Shown here piece after piece: positions 55,347-64,000 of a DNA stretch of 64,000 nt. The stretch comes from Eleusine coracana subsp. coracana. Taxonomy: Eukaryota; Streptophyta; Magnoliopsida; Poales; Poaceae. The first letter of the stretch is position 1; every line of letters begins with the position of its first letter. Under the pieces are notes generated by a model that made no database searches, was not told the DNA's origin, and worked only from the letters and a program-made list of their open reading frames with translations. Made by a program: the position numbers and the translations under genes. Where the stretch lies: positions 19,177,013 to 19,241,012 of the forward strand of contig CM064429.1 of NCBI GenBank assembly GCA_032690845.1, given 5' to 3'.

Positions 55347-57765
55347 TGTTGACACTCCTTAACGTCACACCAAAATTGATGGCAACACAAGGAGCGTCCT
55401 AATGGTAATATCTATTGATCATAGAAGAATCCGCAAGCGGATGGATAATACCGCAGTAGCCCTTCCCCAAGAGAGTATTCAAGGGTTATCGAATCTAAAG
55501 AACGGTCTGTGTTTATCCTAAGTCTAGTCAGGTCCAAGTTCATGAGAGGATAAATGTGGTGTAGGATAGAGAGGTTTATCTATGGGTAAGATCCTAATTA
55601 AGATTACGTCAAGGCTTGGGTTATTGCTTTATGCACGGATTCATGTACTGAATGCATTCTTCAGGACAACTCCGTCTTAAACGCTTATCTCCCGGCCGGA
55701 CATGGAGGATTACATGGGATCCTAGGGCTGTCACTTCCTAGAACCTACCTCTCTTCCATGGGCAAGGCGACGATCAAAGATGACTTCTAACCTAAGCACC
55801 TCGCTTACATTGTACGTCACTACTTAGCTAAGTCATGTTGCTTAAACTAAGTATCCTAGATATGTGTATAATAGATATATACTATCTATTAACGATCTAT
55901 GAGACTTTGAACCCACAATAACTAAGCACACAACCTACCTAATAAGGAAAGCTTATGAACATAAATAAACTCAGAAGACTTACTCGAACAGGGCAAGGTT
56001 TTGACGAGGTACAAGGGTGGAGAAAAGGCCCACAGACAAGGCTCCACTGCCAAGATCCTTCCTAATTCTCTTCCTATTCTAGTACTACATAGGAGCAGCA
56101 CTACACCTTCTTGCTATATGGAATCACTCTCTAATAATGTGTGTGTGTGTGTGAAGTGAAGTGAAGCTATCTATTTATAGCCTTGGATGGTCAGTTTAGA
56201 GGAGTAACCGTCATGGAACCGCCATATGACTGCCTTCAGGAGAGCACCGGGAGTCGACACGTGGAGGCAGTGGCCGAACCGCCTTTCCCCTAGGTCGGTC
56301 GATCAGAGGCCCACAGGTCGGTCGACTTTGGGTTGGGGCCAACCGGCCTGTGCTTTCTCAGGGTGGCCGATAGGTGGGTCCTGATCATTTTAGGTCTGTG
56401 GTTTGGCTGAGTTACATGGAGGAATCCCGTGAATCCATGTCATCTATTCTTGTGCTTCCTTGTGATTGGTTGATTTGGTAAATTCCTGGATAAATGACTT
56501 GGAAACTCCTTAATTCATGATAAATTGACCTGCACTCAAATATTTACCAACACTTGTGGAAATCTGTTGGTCGTAATTATGCACCCACTTATATACCGCA
56601 AGAGGACGGTGTACAGCTGTATCTCTTTTTCCCTCAGAGTATTCCAAGGTTATCGAATCCACAGGAAACGAGCGGAACTAATACTATTAAAGGGTTACTA
56701 ACAAATTGCAATGGTTTGGTTGGTGTGAATGATGACAATGAGAAAGTGGAAGGTGAATGTTATTGAAGAGGTAACAGGATGATGAAGGATTCTCTCCTTA
56801 GGATTGGTTCACTAGCATGCAACCTTATTCTTATCAACTCGAGTGATGACTCTAATATTCTACAAGACATGGTGGTTTCGTTCACCCCGGCTGTCACTAC
56901 AGAGGCTATTAGCTCCCCACTGGTTTCTTGCACTATGTAATGGTCAAAAGTGTATTGGCCGATACACTAATGAAAGGGATAGATAGATGTGCAATTAAGT
57001 TCATCACATAGATTAAATTCATCGAAAGAGTATCAACAAGTATGAGAGTTGCATGACCAGATCCTCGCACCAGAGAAGAGAATATGAGACTACTCACTCA
57101 TCCGTCCACTAGACATAGCAGAGGGGTGAGAAATAGCGTTGGAACGCGCACGTGCCGATTGGCGCAAGCGTCGTGCCGATCGGCGCGACCTCCCTTCTGG
57201 TGGATCTCGTCGGTGTTGACCAACCTTCACCACCAATATCCTAGAACCCTAGTTCTAATAACTGATTCTCGCGATTGCCGTCTCTTCGGTTGTCCCCTGG
57301 CTCCTGATAATTATCTTTATTTTATACTCAACGGGATTAGGTTAACTTCCACCAACTCTAACTCATACTAGGCTGGGCCTTCGTCTTTCCTGGACCGGAT
57401 CGTATTTTCGTCATCTTCTCCTGTTGCGCCGATCAGCACAGGCCCGTGCCGATCGGCGCGGCTCCGCATCTGGCCCACCTTTGTTACTCTTTAGTTCTTT
57501 ATCCATAATTGCCCTGTTTTACACCTCTTTCCTGCGATTACATCCAAAACAGAACAACTACAAATATATGCAAATATGGGGTTAATTGTTAGTCCAAACC
57601 ACCAAATTAAGACGCAAAACATCCCTTTTTGGTAGATAAATGGGCGTCTAGAAACCACCAACAAAATCATTAGTAATAAACTCATACCACTATGTTGGTT
57701 ATTGATTTTAGGCCTTTTTATGTAGGTAATTGATGATCAAATTTGGTACTTAAGGATCATCAATA
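55347..57765 (-). repeat. B2 5' LTR with nested solo LTR
   Basis: Starts TGTTGACACTCC; the right end is mutated (CATCAATA where the partner has CGTCAACA). A TATA-like TATAAATAG is on the minus strand at about 56170-56178, near a GT-rich microsatellite (56141-56152). The palindrome pair GGTCGGTCGATC / GGTCGGTCGACT lies at 56293 and 56316. Confidence 0.8.
56565..57663 (-). mobile_element. Solo LTR, family A relative (1099 bp)
   Basis: Starts TGTTGGTCGTAATTATGCAC, ends CCACCAACA, with exact 5 bp duplication AAATC (56560-56564, 57664-57668). The empty site is preserved in the partner LTR at about 51761-51778. Palindrome pairs are at 57152/57173 and 57426/57446, the same core GCCGATCGGC as in family A, so it is a diverged subfamily. 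Confidence 0.93.
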
Positions 57766-58228
57766 GTGTCCAAGACGGAGTTGCCTTGTGTATGTCGGGC
57801 ATGAATCCGTACACGAAGTATTGAGTGCATTGGACTATGACAAGTATAGACTGGCTTGTATTGTTTAACTATGTAACTATACAGGTAGACTAACATTAGA
57901 GATATGGCTTTGCTCTCCTAACTAAAACTCGCTAGAGATTTAGACCTTTTTTTATCTTTGGGAATCATACTCTGTGTGTCACACTACCCCTATCCTTATT
58001 ATACTTAACCCTGTATAAACTCTTAGTACTAATACCAATCTTTATGTCTATGTTACTATTACCAATTATATATTCATGCTATGTCTTCTTTTGGTAGAAC
58101 TACAAATGACAAGCTATTGGAGTAATCCAATAGTGAAATGCTACAACAGTATTTTCCGTGCACTTGCGGATTTTACTCTATTGACATGAAGGTGCATCTT
58201 TATAATTGTGTCTGGCACCATTGCCAGG
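57766..58228 (+). repeat. B3, Gypsy LTR 3' fragment with primer-site-like sequence
   Basis: Resembles the reverse complement of the B2 LTR around 55640-55680 (AAGACGGAGTTG, ATGAATCCGT), so it is an LTR of the same wider family in plus orientation, truncated on the left. It ends shortly before TGGCACCATTGCCAGG (58213-58228), a degenerate Asp-tRNA primer site. No coding region follows. Confidence 0.55.
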
Positions 58229-58274
58229 AATGATTATATCGATATAACTTAGCAAATGTTAACAAAGGGGTGTC

Positions 58275-58537
58275 TGTAACATCCCTGTCCATTGAGATTA
58301 GGCCCATAGTGGCCCATGAGAAATTATGTGCATGAGGAGGGGGGGGGCTTTACTACCACCTTGCTAGTCTAGTAGGAGGAGGACCAATGTATAAGACTAG
58401 GTTGCCCCCCCCCCCCCCCAACCTTGGATTAGCACTTTTACGCAAAACGAGGACAAAAGCGTAAATAGATTGGTGGATGTGTGAGTCCACTCAAAATGCG
58501 TGTTAAGCCTGGCAGGTGTGGACCTTGAGGTGTTACA
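58275..58537. repeat. Possible short solo LTR or inverted-end repeat (263 bp)
   Basis: Begins TGTAACATCC and ends GGTGTTACA, an LTR-like terminal inversion, but the flanking 5 bp (GTGTC, GTACA) do not match. It contains a G run (about 58337-58347) and a C run of about 15 (about 58405-58419). Tentative only. The next 120 bp contain CACTA-like GCTCGGCAA motifs. Confidence 0.35.
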
Positions 58538-58663
58538 GTACACTCGGCAACTTGACAAGTGCCTGGTTTCATCGCTCGGCAATGCCTCCATCTGCCAAGT
58601 CGCAAAAGAGTGTGTTTGCTCAGCTTCAGCTATCGACAAAGCTGCCATTTGCTGGCACCTATC

Positions 58664-60220
58664 TGTTGGCACTTCCTAAGTGCCCCTTTTATATGTGAAT
58701 ATTACCCTAATTAGAGCATAATTGATACTAATTTAGGCCATTTACCTGTGATATTGTCTATATATTTGTATATGCGTTGTTTTGGAGCTTTATTGCAGAA
58801 ACAGGTAAAATTGGTGATTAATGCGATGATGGAGAGGACTGGAGTCCAGAACCGACGAAAAGCACTAAAGAAGCCTAGTGCGCCGATCGGCGTAGCCCAT
58901 GAGCCGATCGGCGCAAGGGTGTTTTGGCCCACAGAAGTGACCGAGGCCCATTCCACATTTTATGGAAGTTTATCTACGCAAGACACTTGAAGATATTTGT
59001 CTAAAAGATTTATGGAACTTCAAGAAGATTTATGGAACTTCAAGATCTCAAACGTGTAGTACAAGACTTTATCTCGAAGGAAAAGACCCACATGGCAGCT
59101 GTGGAAGACAGAGGAACCGACTCGGGAAATAAATCAGAGAAGACACGGCTTGCGCCGATCGGCGCAATCCTGAGCCGATCGGCGCAACCGCCTTATTTGC
59201 TAGAAACCGAGTCCTTTACGAGTAGAACCCCTATAAATACTTGTAAACCCTCGCCACAGAGCGCAGAAGGAGGCGACAGAGGGACACCAGATCCATGAGT
59301 TAGAGCCATCGGGGCTTGCCCCGTTAGAATAGATCTCTAGTTGAGTTTCAAGAACCATTAGAGTTAAGAGTTGATCCGTCAAGGTAGGCCATCTCGACGG
59401 GGATGAATCTTACTCTATGTATCTCAAGGATGATTGAATATGTTGATGATGGTTTTGGTGATTTGTCTATCTTGATTCTATAATCATGCATGTGCTTTTT
59501 TTAATTGCTTAGTTCTAGGCTAAGTAAGTAAATACTATCTTAATCATGGTGATTAGGATAGTATTTGGATATTGTATTGATTATGGTTGCTTGATGATGC
59601 TAGTAGTGTGGTTTAGCGGTGACAGCACTAAGCCTACGCAACACTATTGGATAGTTGAGTAGGGTAAGATACTCGCGCGATTAAGGGTTTCCTCTCGGCA
59701 GCGATAAATCGAGAGCTGCTCGGAAAGCAGGGTGGTTTTACTCATTATAGGTTTTCATTGATCTATGTAATTATCCATTATGATGCTATTCAATTAGACT
59801 TTCTGGTTACGATCTCACTAGTAGATATCTGGCTACTCACCTAATAGCATAGGTTTACTAGATCTGGTGCACTTTGGCTTAGATTCACCAGTGTGCCGAT
59901 CGGCTTGACTCCTGCGCCGATCGGCACAACCACAGATTGGCTTAGTTTCACCAGTGTGCCGATCGGCTCGACTCCTGCGCCGATCGGCGCAACGACAGAT
60001 TTATTGTCTGGCACACCTTTGCGCTGGCCAGTCTCCCCCTCATGCAACCTGACCTTGACAGTAGCCTTGACTAGATCTTTTACTGTTAACTTTGTTTAAT
60101 AAATCCCTAAGGTCCCAGTGGATTCGATAAACCTTGGAATACTCAATTCAAGGGAAAAAATACTACAATCGTACATATTCCTCTTGCGGTATATAAGTGG
60201 GTGCGTAGATACGACCAACA
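58664..60220 (+). mobile_element. Solo LTR, family A (1557 bp)
   Basis: Inverted relative to the copy at 16452-18020. Starts TGTTGGCACTTCC, ends ACGACCAACA, with exact 5 bp duplication CTATC (58659-58663, 60221-60225). The TATA-like CCTATAAATA at about 59230-59240 is on the plus strand. Palindrome pairs lie at 58880/58901, 59152/59172, 59893/59914 and 59956/59977. Confidence 0.93.
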
Positions 60221-60225
60221 CTATC

Positions 60226-60362
60226 CCATCAAATGGTCGAACATGGGTGCAGATCTATGTGGGGGAAGGAGACCTACGGTGCTACACTATCAGCCGCTTC
60301 CTCTGTGTCGCACCGCTCTCACCGTGGTGATGTGAAGCACAAGCATCACTACATGCCTACAT
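60226..60362. other. Unassigned segment left of SMART element
   Basis: Low-copy-looking sequence continuing, after removal of the solo LTR, from 58538-58663. No gene recognised. Confidence 0.3.
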
Positions 60363-60634
60363 TGTTAAACCATAAGTGAATTGTCCATCCTTCCTCATCA
60401 GCTTAGGCTTTTGGGTGCAACTGGTTGGTGCATAGTAGCTTAACATGGTATCGACCCAGAGGTTTTGCGTTCAAGTCCGGGCGACCGCATATTCCGCTGC
60501 ACCGCTTCTATTTTCACGTTTGCGCCCCGAAAGAGCTGCACGTGAGGGGGTGTGTTGAACCATAAGTGAATTGTCCATCCTTCCTCATCAGCTTAGACTT
60601 TTGGGTGAACTAGTTGGTGTATAGTAACTTAACA
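60363..60634 (+). mobile_element. Intact SMART/TRIM-type mini LTR retrotransposon (272 bp)
   Basis: LTRs 60363-60445 (83 bp) and 60553-60634 (82 bp), both TGTT...CTTAACA and nearly identical. Primer-site-like TGGTATCGACCC (60446-60457) abuts the left LTR and the purine tract GTGAGGGGG abuts the right one. The target duplication TACAT is exact (60358-60362, 60635-60639). Same family as 12625-13812. It encodes nothing and must be moved by proteins of another element. Confidence 0.93.
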
Positions 60635-61069
60635 TACATCAGTATGGTAAAAGAGTGATGCGTGATGGTGTACCAATTGCAATGGTGGAATCCGGGATAC
60701 AAATAGAACAGCAGCTCTGTATTGCTATCCAGAAGAACAAACAACTGCCCAGTGCCCAGCCCAGGTGTGTGTATCTCCCACCTATTCCTTGAGAGACTTT
60801 ACAATTAAAAGAATTAATTAAATTAATAAAAGTAAATATAAGATCAATGTGCTGCTTCATGCAACATTGCTTCTATGCAAATATCTTACACTACATATAC
60901 AAAAGCTTAGGTGGAAGTCGGGAACAAGAGAATAGAAACGACACAAGACCATTGAATTTATAGAAATGTCATCTATTGGTTCACTGAGCTTTACTTTTAA
61001 AGCTACTCTCATAGCAAGCTAAAGGTTGGGTTTCAAAATTTGCTGTATGATTAGTTACCTATGTCGTTC
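60635..61069. other. Unassigned intergenic segment
   Basis: AT-rich with no recognised gene. By analogy with the other tandem units, a LecRK gene would be expected just left of the CACTA element, but none is present. Confidence 0.35.
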
Positions 61070-61591
61070 CACTACTAATTAGTAGGCAAAACATTGCAAA
61101 AAGAAATGCTTGGTCAAGAAAGGGACAGTGTACAAGTTGGCAAACAGCTTCGTTAGCCGAGTGATAGGAAAGACACTCGGCAAACAGCTTCATTTGATGA
61201 GTAATAAGAAAAGCGCTCGGCAAACAGCTTCCTTCGCCAAGTGATAGGAAAAAAACACTCAGCAAAGAGTGCTGTTTGTCGAGTGTGCAAGTTAGATACT
61301 CGTAAAGTGGGAGGTTTGCCGAGTGCCCCCTAATGGACACTCGGCAAACACCTAACGCACCACATGACAAAGAAGCACATGGTGGGCACGTGCTTTATTT
61401 TGTTAGAGTGTGCCATCTTTACCGAGTGTCAAGTTGTTTGCCAAGTGTATTCACTTGGGCACTCGGCAAATATTATTTATTGCTGAGTGTCGCTTTGCTG
61501 AGTATTAACTTTTAGACACTTGCAGATATTTGCCGAGTGCCCGAAAGAAAACACTCTGCAAGTTATTGGACACTTGAGTTTTCCGGTAGTG
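61070..61591. mobile_element. CACTA element, longer version, copy 3
   Basis: Starts near CACTACTAATTAG and ends CCGGTAGTG. It contains about 15 ACTCGGCAAA-type motifs, compared with about 8 in the 314 bp copies, so the shorter versions are probably internal deletions of this one. The 3' flank AATTTCGTC is identical to copies 1 and 2. The left boundary is less certain. Confidence 0.7.
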
Positions 61592-62284
61592 AATTTCGTC
61601 AACATAGTATTTTGATTTCTCATCCTTTTCTTAGTGTATATATATACAATATATACTACTGCAACTGTCTACAAAATATGTCTAATTATTGTGTCATGCG
61701 ACAGGAATTGGTAATCTTCTGAGATTGCAGAGCTTCCTGTATTCATTTCCTAGAAGTAAAGTTCTGAGATTGTCCATCATCAGTTCATTTTGTTCAATTT
61801 TTAACTTAGATTAGAAAACCGTCAAATAGAATTCCAAAGAGCGGCAACTGTCATCTTACCATGATGTCCTTGTCACTACGCCTTATTCCTCAGGGTCGAT
61901 GTGACAGAATTCTCGAATGACTACTAATGATCTTTCTCCAGATATCTTCATACCTTAGTCAACAAACAAATCTCAGCATTAATGTCCAGTGGGCTTTATG
62001 TACGCGGCTACATATTTAGCCACATCACATGCGTGTTTCCAACGTTATTTGACTTCCACACAAAGTCTAAAGCACACTATTTTGTTGCTACATACTAGTC
62101 ACCAGGGCATGCTGTTGAATTACTTTTTGGGTTCTCACAGCAATGGTTTGAAGAGGTATGTGTACAAACATATAGGACCAACTTATGACTATTTGTTTGA
62201 CGTGTACTTTCACTCAGTATTATATATTAGAAGTTTTATGATATATGGTTTTTTTTTCATACAAGTAGTCCGTCAATCAGTATT
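61592..62284. repeat. Tandem-unit spacer, copy 3, left part
   Basis: Homologous to 4286-4981 and 11366-12061. Continues at 63397 after the inserted element. The small frames seen in copies 1 and 2 are broken by indels here. Confidence 0.8.
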
Positions 62285-63395
62285 GAGAAGTTTTACACCG
62301 GTAATTTACTGGTGGTAATTATTAGGGTAGTATTGTAATTGGTATGATTATTCAAATATTTATAAGCATGATTTTCCATTTCGCGATAGCCATCCCCGTA
62401 CCTCCCAGGCCAAGCTGGCCCCATCGCCCTCATCTCCACCCTAGCGGACCATGGGATTCGTCCGTTTGCCGGAATCATCGTGAGTTGCTTTGTGTCCCTG
62501 ACACCGCACAAGCTGCGACCTTGTTCCCGCCCATAGCTGGCGTCATAGCAGACCTTCATCGCAGCCAGCCCTGCGCCCCTGGTGAGCAAATCGTGGGCAT
62601 TCTGACGAAGTGGCAACAGGTCGACGAACTACACGGCAAGAAGAAGCACAAGCACAACGCACAGGTCCAGTGATCGCCGGCAATGCGTGAGGACTGATCA
62701 TCGCGTCCAGTTATACGAAATAACATGGCACAACCTAGCAAGTTGAGGCGCAACTTTGAATGCTTTCGTTTCTGTCAAGAACGAAGGACTGCATAAATAC
62801 ATTTCCTTTGTTGTGGACGACTCAATGGGCACTTGTCTTCGCAGAGAGTAGACAAATGATGCGGCTCCTTCGCCAAAGCCCCTACCTTCACTAATCACTA
62901 CGACCCAAACGCCACCTCCTTGAAATCAACGCTCGATGAGGCTCTGACGAGGCAAGGGCCAGAATGGGATCGTTATGGGTGCCGCCTCACCACACGGTGC
63001 TGCATCGGGATTCGTCGCATCCTGTGCGAACTTCGTGCTGTCGCCTATACAAACTCACCGCCAGCACCTCACCGATGATGCCCTTGGATCTCCACTGATG
63101 GGCTCCTGACTCTAGATTTCCGCCCACATGCGGTGTTTCTGCTGGATTTCACACGCACACGGCAGGACCTACACGGCTACACGGATCGCCGCCGGCAGCG
63201 ATCAAAACATTTCGTCCTAATTGACTAAAATAGTTATAAAACTGTTATTTTGATCTTTTCCAGTACTACCCTAGTAAATTTATTACTGCCTAAAATTACT
63301 GGTTGTAATAGTGATGGAAGGATAAGTAATCTGGACCGTTAGATTTTAATTACTACCAGTAATTACTGGTAGTAATATGTATCATAAAACTGCTC
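62285..63395. mobile_element. Inverted-repeat element with GC-rich interior
   Basis: Absent from the matching position in spacer copies 1 and 2 (about 4981 and 12061). The ends are inverted: left GAGAAGTTTTA with ACTGGTGGTAATTA, right complement GAGCAGTTTTA with ACTGGTAGTAATTA. The flanks share AGTATT (62279-62284, 63398-63403), part of a target duplication of about 8 bp. Interior 62375-63230 is GC-rich, unlike its surroundings, as in Pack-type elements that capture host gene pieces. Frames there have no motif I can name. Superfamily (hAT or Mutator) uncertain. Confidence 0.65.
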
Positions 63396-63396
63396 G

Positions 63397-63943
63397 TAGT
63401 ATTATGTATCAAAAGTTTTTATATGATGCAAAACAGTCCTTGCTATAGAACTCTAGGCCTTACTCGTGTTAATGTCAAAAGAAAATGTTGTAGGATGAAT
63501 TTGGTAGGAGCAATTCATGAAGCTTGCACGTAAAATTTAATACATTATTATATTTTTGTTGTCCTTACCTTTTCGCATGCATATGAAATTATTCTAGTTA
63601 AGAGTCCATCACATTCAACTAGATCAAGTTACTTCAAATAAATAATGTAATCAGTAGTTGCTTTTGTTCGTTATGAAAATCCGTGCAAAGGGTGCATATA
63701 TAAGCATGCAACATAACATAAGCTGACTTGAATTGTGTTAGGACAAACTATATATATGTATCAGCTTTATACAAACTATAGTTTAGAATGTTACATCTTG
63801 AAATCTATCCTCTGATTGTAAGGAAAATTACAACACATGCCTCATATGTATTGCTCTCTTAAGCGACAACTTAGCAAGACATCAATATTATAAAGTTCGG
63901 GTAGTACTTATCAAGGTGGCTAATATCCACCTACTAGAACACC
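63397..63943 (-). repeat. Tandem-unit spacer, copy 3, right part, and 3' flank of LecRK copy 4
   Basis: Homologous to 12062-12280 and then, after a deletion of about 290 bp, to 12590-12620 plus 13813-14038. It shows the uninterrupted target of the SMART element (about 63700-63720). Confidence 0.8.
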
Positions 63944-64000
63944 TCATCGTCCACCAGAAATAGCAGAATGTGTGGTCGTCCTTGTTGTGGAACCGGTGAC
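63944..64000 (-). CDS. LecRK copy 4, C-terminal end, cut by window edge
   Basis: The last 18 codons read VTGSTTRTTTHSAISGGR followed by TGA (63944-63946). The SGGR ending matches the intact copy 2 and is common in LecRKs. The DNA is the closest match to the tail of copy 3 (14039-14105), which differs by two extra bases that change its ending. Whether the rest of the gene is intact cannot be seen. Confidence 0.75.
   Translation of the reverse strand, partial: VTGSTTRTTTHSAISGGR

Larger units (their letters stand above)
51284..57765 (-). mobile_element. Gypsy element B2 (Tat/Athila-like), internally deleted
   Basis: Minus strand. 3' LTR fragment 51284-51868, 5' LTR 55347-57765 (about 1.3 kb without the nested solo LTR). 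Primer site TGGCGCCGTTGCCGGGAA (rc of 55321-55338) is complementary to the 3' end of plant Asp-tRNA. Between them are fragments of gag, RNase H, integrase C-terminus and an extra downstream ORF. The Asp-tRNA site and post-integrase ORF suggest the Tat/Athila group. The left LTR is truncated and no target duplication is found. Confidence 0.8.

Noticed and set aside
58275..58537. Solo LTR with ends TGTAACA and TGTTACA as a firm call
   Set aside because: Flanking 5 bp do not match, so it is kept only as a low-confidence repeat.

Overview
The window is nuclear DNA of a grass (Poaceae), probably a panicoid. The evidence is an intronless lectin receptor kinase array together with typical grass repeats: CACTA elements carrying ACTCGGCAAA-type subterminal repeats, Copia and Gypsy LTR retrotransposons with Met-tRNA or Asp-tRNA primer sites, and tiny 270-280 bp LTR elements of the SMART type. 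Nothing bacterial, organellar or viral was seen.

The backbone is a tandem array of L-type lectin receptor-like kinase (LecRK) genes, all on the minus strand. Copy 1 (881-2837) is a recent pseudogene. Copy 2 (8830-10836) is intact, 668 aa, and the only convincing complete host gene here. Copy 3 (about 14039-25138) is a kinase-only relic split by a 10 kb retrotransposon. Copy 4 enters at the right edge (63944-64000, last 18 codons). The intergenic spacer is repeated at 4286-5600, 11366-12620 and, in pieces, 61592-63943. This gives in-window empty sites that date several insertions.

The rest is nested mobile DNA. 14205-24387 is a full-length but decayed minus-strand Copia element (H) containing two solo LTRs. 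25997-27461 is a CACTA end. 27462-42142 is a Copia-type element (F) that keeps gag but has an unrelated decayed coding unit where pol should be; its 3' LTR holds a deletion-derivative Gypsy element (G, 37173-41473). 42143-47258 is a truncated Copia (E). 47516-58228 is a pile of related Gypsy elements (B1, B2, B3) with two more solo LTRs. 58664-60220 is another solo LTR and 60363-60634 an intact SMART element. 62285-63395 is an inverted-repeat element with a GC-rich, possibly captured interior.

The most striking unexplained pattern is in the retrotransposon control regions. At least six families (A, B1, B2, D, E, F) carry a family-specific palindrome of about 14 bp in their LTRs, usually in pairs spaced 18-24 bp centre to centre, about two DNA helical turns. 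The sequence differs between families but the architecture is shared, as expected for binding sites of a dimeric factor. Other notable points: all nine internal in-frame stops in the F foreign ORF are TAG, as expected from C-to-T decay at CAG (CHG methylation) sites; a 30 bp perfect palindrome lies in the long leader of element H; and the intact LecRK gene has a CACTA element ending 20 bp upstream of its TATA box.
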